Shown here piece after piece: positions 4,853-5,691 of a DNA stretch of 5,691 nt. Position 1 is the stretch's first letter, and the number at the start of each line of letters is the position of its first letter. The translations under genes were made by a program, and so were the position numbers. This stretch comes from Nocardioidaceae bacterium. Lineage in GTDB: Bacteria > Actinomycetota > Actinomycetes > Propionibacteriales > Nocardioidaceae. The stretch is from NCBI GenBank assembly GCA_013693815.1, contig CP059259.1, forward strand, positions 1,155,046-1,160,736, in the 5' to 3' direction. Below the pieces are notes generated by a model. It did not search any database. It saw only the letters and a program-made list of their open reading frames with translations, and was not told where the DNA came from.

Positions 4853-5691
4853 ATGCTGCGGGCGATCGTTCACAGCATTTCGCATGAGGCCGACCTACGC
4901 TCCGTTTTGGCCGATGTGATCGACCTGTGCTCGAGAATGACGGGATGTCGTGGTTCTCTGATCTATCTGTGGGACGACCAGAGGGAAGAGTTGATCGTCC
5001 GGGCCGCGACGGACGCTTTCGCTTTCGCCGAGGGAAGTATCCGTTTGAGGTTAGGACAAGGCTTGACCGGTTGGTCGGCCATGACGCGACAACCGGGCAT
5101 GATCGCGGCGAATCCCAGGACAGATCCGCGCTTCCTGGCGATTCCTGAACTCGACGACGATGCCTACCAAAGCTGCCTTACGATTCCCTTGATCGCACGT
5201 TGCGGACGGTTGGTGGGGGTGATCACCCTGCAATCGGACGTCGCGGAGGCATTTGACGACGAGGCCGTCGAGCAGTTGCTAGCGATCTCGACGCTGGTTG
5301 CCGATGCGGTGCGGCTGGTCGAGCTGGATCGCCAAGTGAGTGAGCGCGACGAGTCTCTACGCCGTCTCGCTGAAGCCGCTGCTGTGAATGAGGCCGGCAT
5401 CTCGAACGAGCATCGGTTGTTTACCCTCGCACGTATCGGGCGCGAGCTGTTGAACTGCGAACTGGGTGCCATCATTCTTTTTGACGAGGATCGTTCGACC
5501 TTGAGGGTTGCAGCGTGGTGTACCGAGGAGCCGGTGACCGTTCAGAACCATGCCATTCCCCTTGACCCCGAGTGGTCTCGGTACTTATATGGTCCGCCTT
5601 CGGCCTATCGAGTCACGGGCAGCAGCCCCTTCCGGTCCTTAGTCGGTGGGGTAGCGCGATACACCACCTGCTATGTCAGCCCAATCCTTGA
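4853..5691 (+). CDS. GAF-domain sensor/regulator, N-terminal part (tandem GAF)
   Basis: The frame is open to the end of the window: 279 codons from ATG 4853 with no stop, so the C-terminus is missing. The first GAF domain spans about residues 11-158. It has HEADLRSVLADVIDL as entry helix, SLIYLWDDQREELIVRAATD, GLTGWSAMTRQPGMI, DPRF and YQSCLTIPLIARCGRLVGVITLQS, then a closing helix. A charged helix (about 159-182) links to a second GAF domain starting near 185, with ELLNCELGAIILFDEDRSTLRVAAW, cut by the window edge. GAF domains bind small ligands or mediate dimerisation. The effector part, which could be a PucR-type helix-turn-helix or a histidine kinase, is not visible. ATG 4853 is the first start codon in this frame after the stop at 4784, but it has no ribosome binding site, and the reading frame extends upstream into plausible coding sequence. 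Three rare TTA leucine codons occur (residues 67, 245, 263). It is divergent from the unknown gene/oxidase pair and may regulate it. Confidence 0.85.
   Translation, partial: MLRAIVHSISHEADLRSVLADVIDLCSRMTGCRGSLIYLWDDQREELIVRAATDAFAFAEGSIRLRLGQGLTGWSAMTRQPGMIAANPRTDPRFLAIPELDDDAYQSCLTIPLIARCGRLVGVITLQSDVAEAFDDEAVEQLLAISTLVADAVRLVELDRQVSERDESLRRLAEAAAVNEAGISNEHRLFTLARIGRELLNCELGAIILFDEDRSTLRVAAWCTEEPVTVQNHAIPLDPEWSRYLYGPPSAYRVTGSSPFRSLVGGVARYTTCYVSPIL

Noticed and set aside
4382..4885. Minus-strand open frame of 167 codons across the intergenic region and the GAF gene start
   Set aside because: The product is rich in Arg and Ser with no recognisable domain, as expected from a shadow frame in G/C-rich DNA. 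It overlaps the palindrome, the strong plus-strand ribosome binding site and the start of a convincing GAF gene.
1..5691. CRISPR array, tRNA, insertion sequence or attachment site
   Set aside because: I found no regularly spaced repeats, no tRNA-like cloverleaf, no transposase and no paired terminal repeats.

Overview
The window looks like chromosomal DNA from a high-GC Gram-positive actinobacterium of the Rhodococcus / Nocardia / Mycobacterium group. This rests on G/C-rich third codon positions, GTG starts, and encoded proteins that resemble, from memory, mycobacterial and rhodococcal families: a FadD35-like acyl-CoA synthetase and a FadB2-like 3-hydroxybutyryl-CoA dehydrogenase. The exact genus cannot be fixed from the sequence alone.

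Layout. (1) Bases 1-2404, plus strand: three tightly spaced genes that form the tail of an acyl-CoA catabolic operon. They are the C-terminal part of an AMP-forming acyl-CoA synthetase (1-696), a PaaG-type crotonase-fold isomerase (742-1506) and a FadB2-like dehydrogenase (1553-2404). (2) Bases 2443-4313, minus strand: two genes read toward the first cluster. The promoter-proximal one (4313-3636) encodes a 225-residue protein I do not recognise. It is followed after 8 bases by a sarcosine-oxidase-like flavoprotein (3627-2443) that has the cysteine used for covalent FAD attachment. (3) Bases 4314-4682: an intergenic region of about 370 bases with a possible minus-strand promoter, a nested inverted repeat, an 18-base near-perfect palindrome and a strong ribosome binding site. 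(4) Bases 4683/4853-5691, plus strand: a GAF-domain sensor or regulator that runs off the window. Its N-terminus appears to be split by a frameshift near a run of six G.

How they may work together. The first cluster would activate an acid to its CoA thioester, shift a double bond, and oxidise a 3-hydroxyacyl-CoA. The flavoprotein and its unknown partner form a separate convergent unit that probably oxidises a secondary amine or amino acid. The divergent GAF protein is the obvious candidate regulator of that unit, acting through sites in the shared intergenic region. This regulatory link is inference.

Most worth following up: the split N-terminus of the GAF gene, the palindrome upstream of it, the unknown protein paired with an oxidase whose predicted substrate pocket differs from sarcosine oxidase, and the replacement of both hydratase glutamates in the crotonase-like protein.
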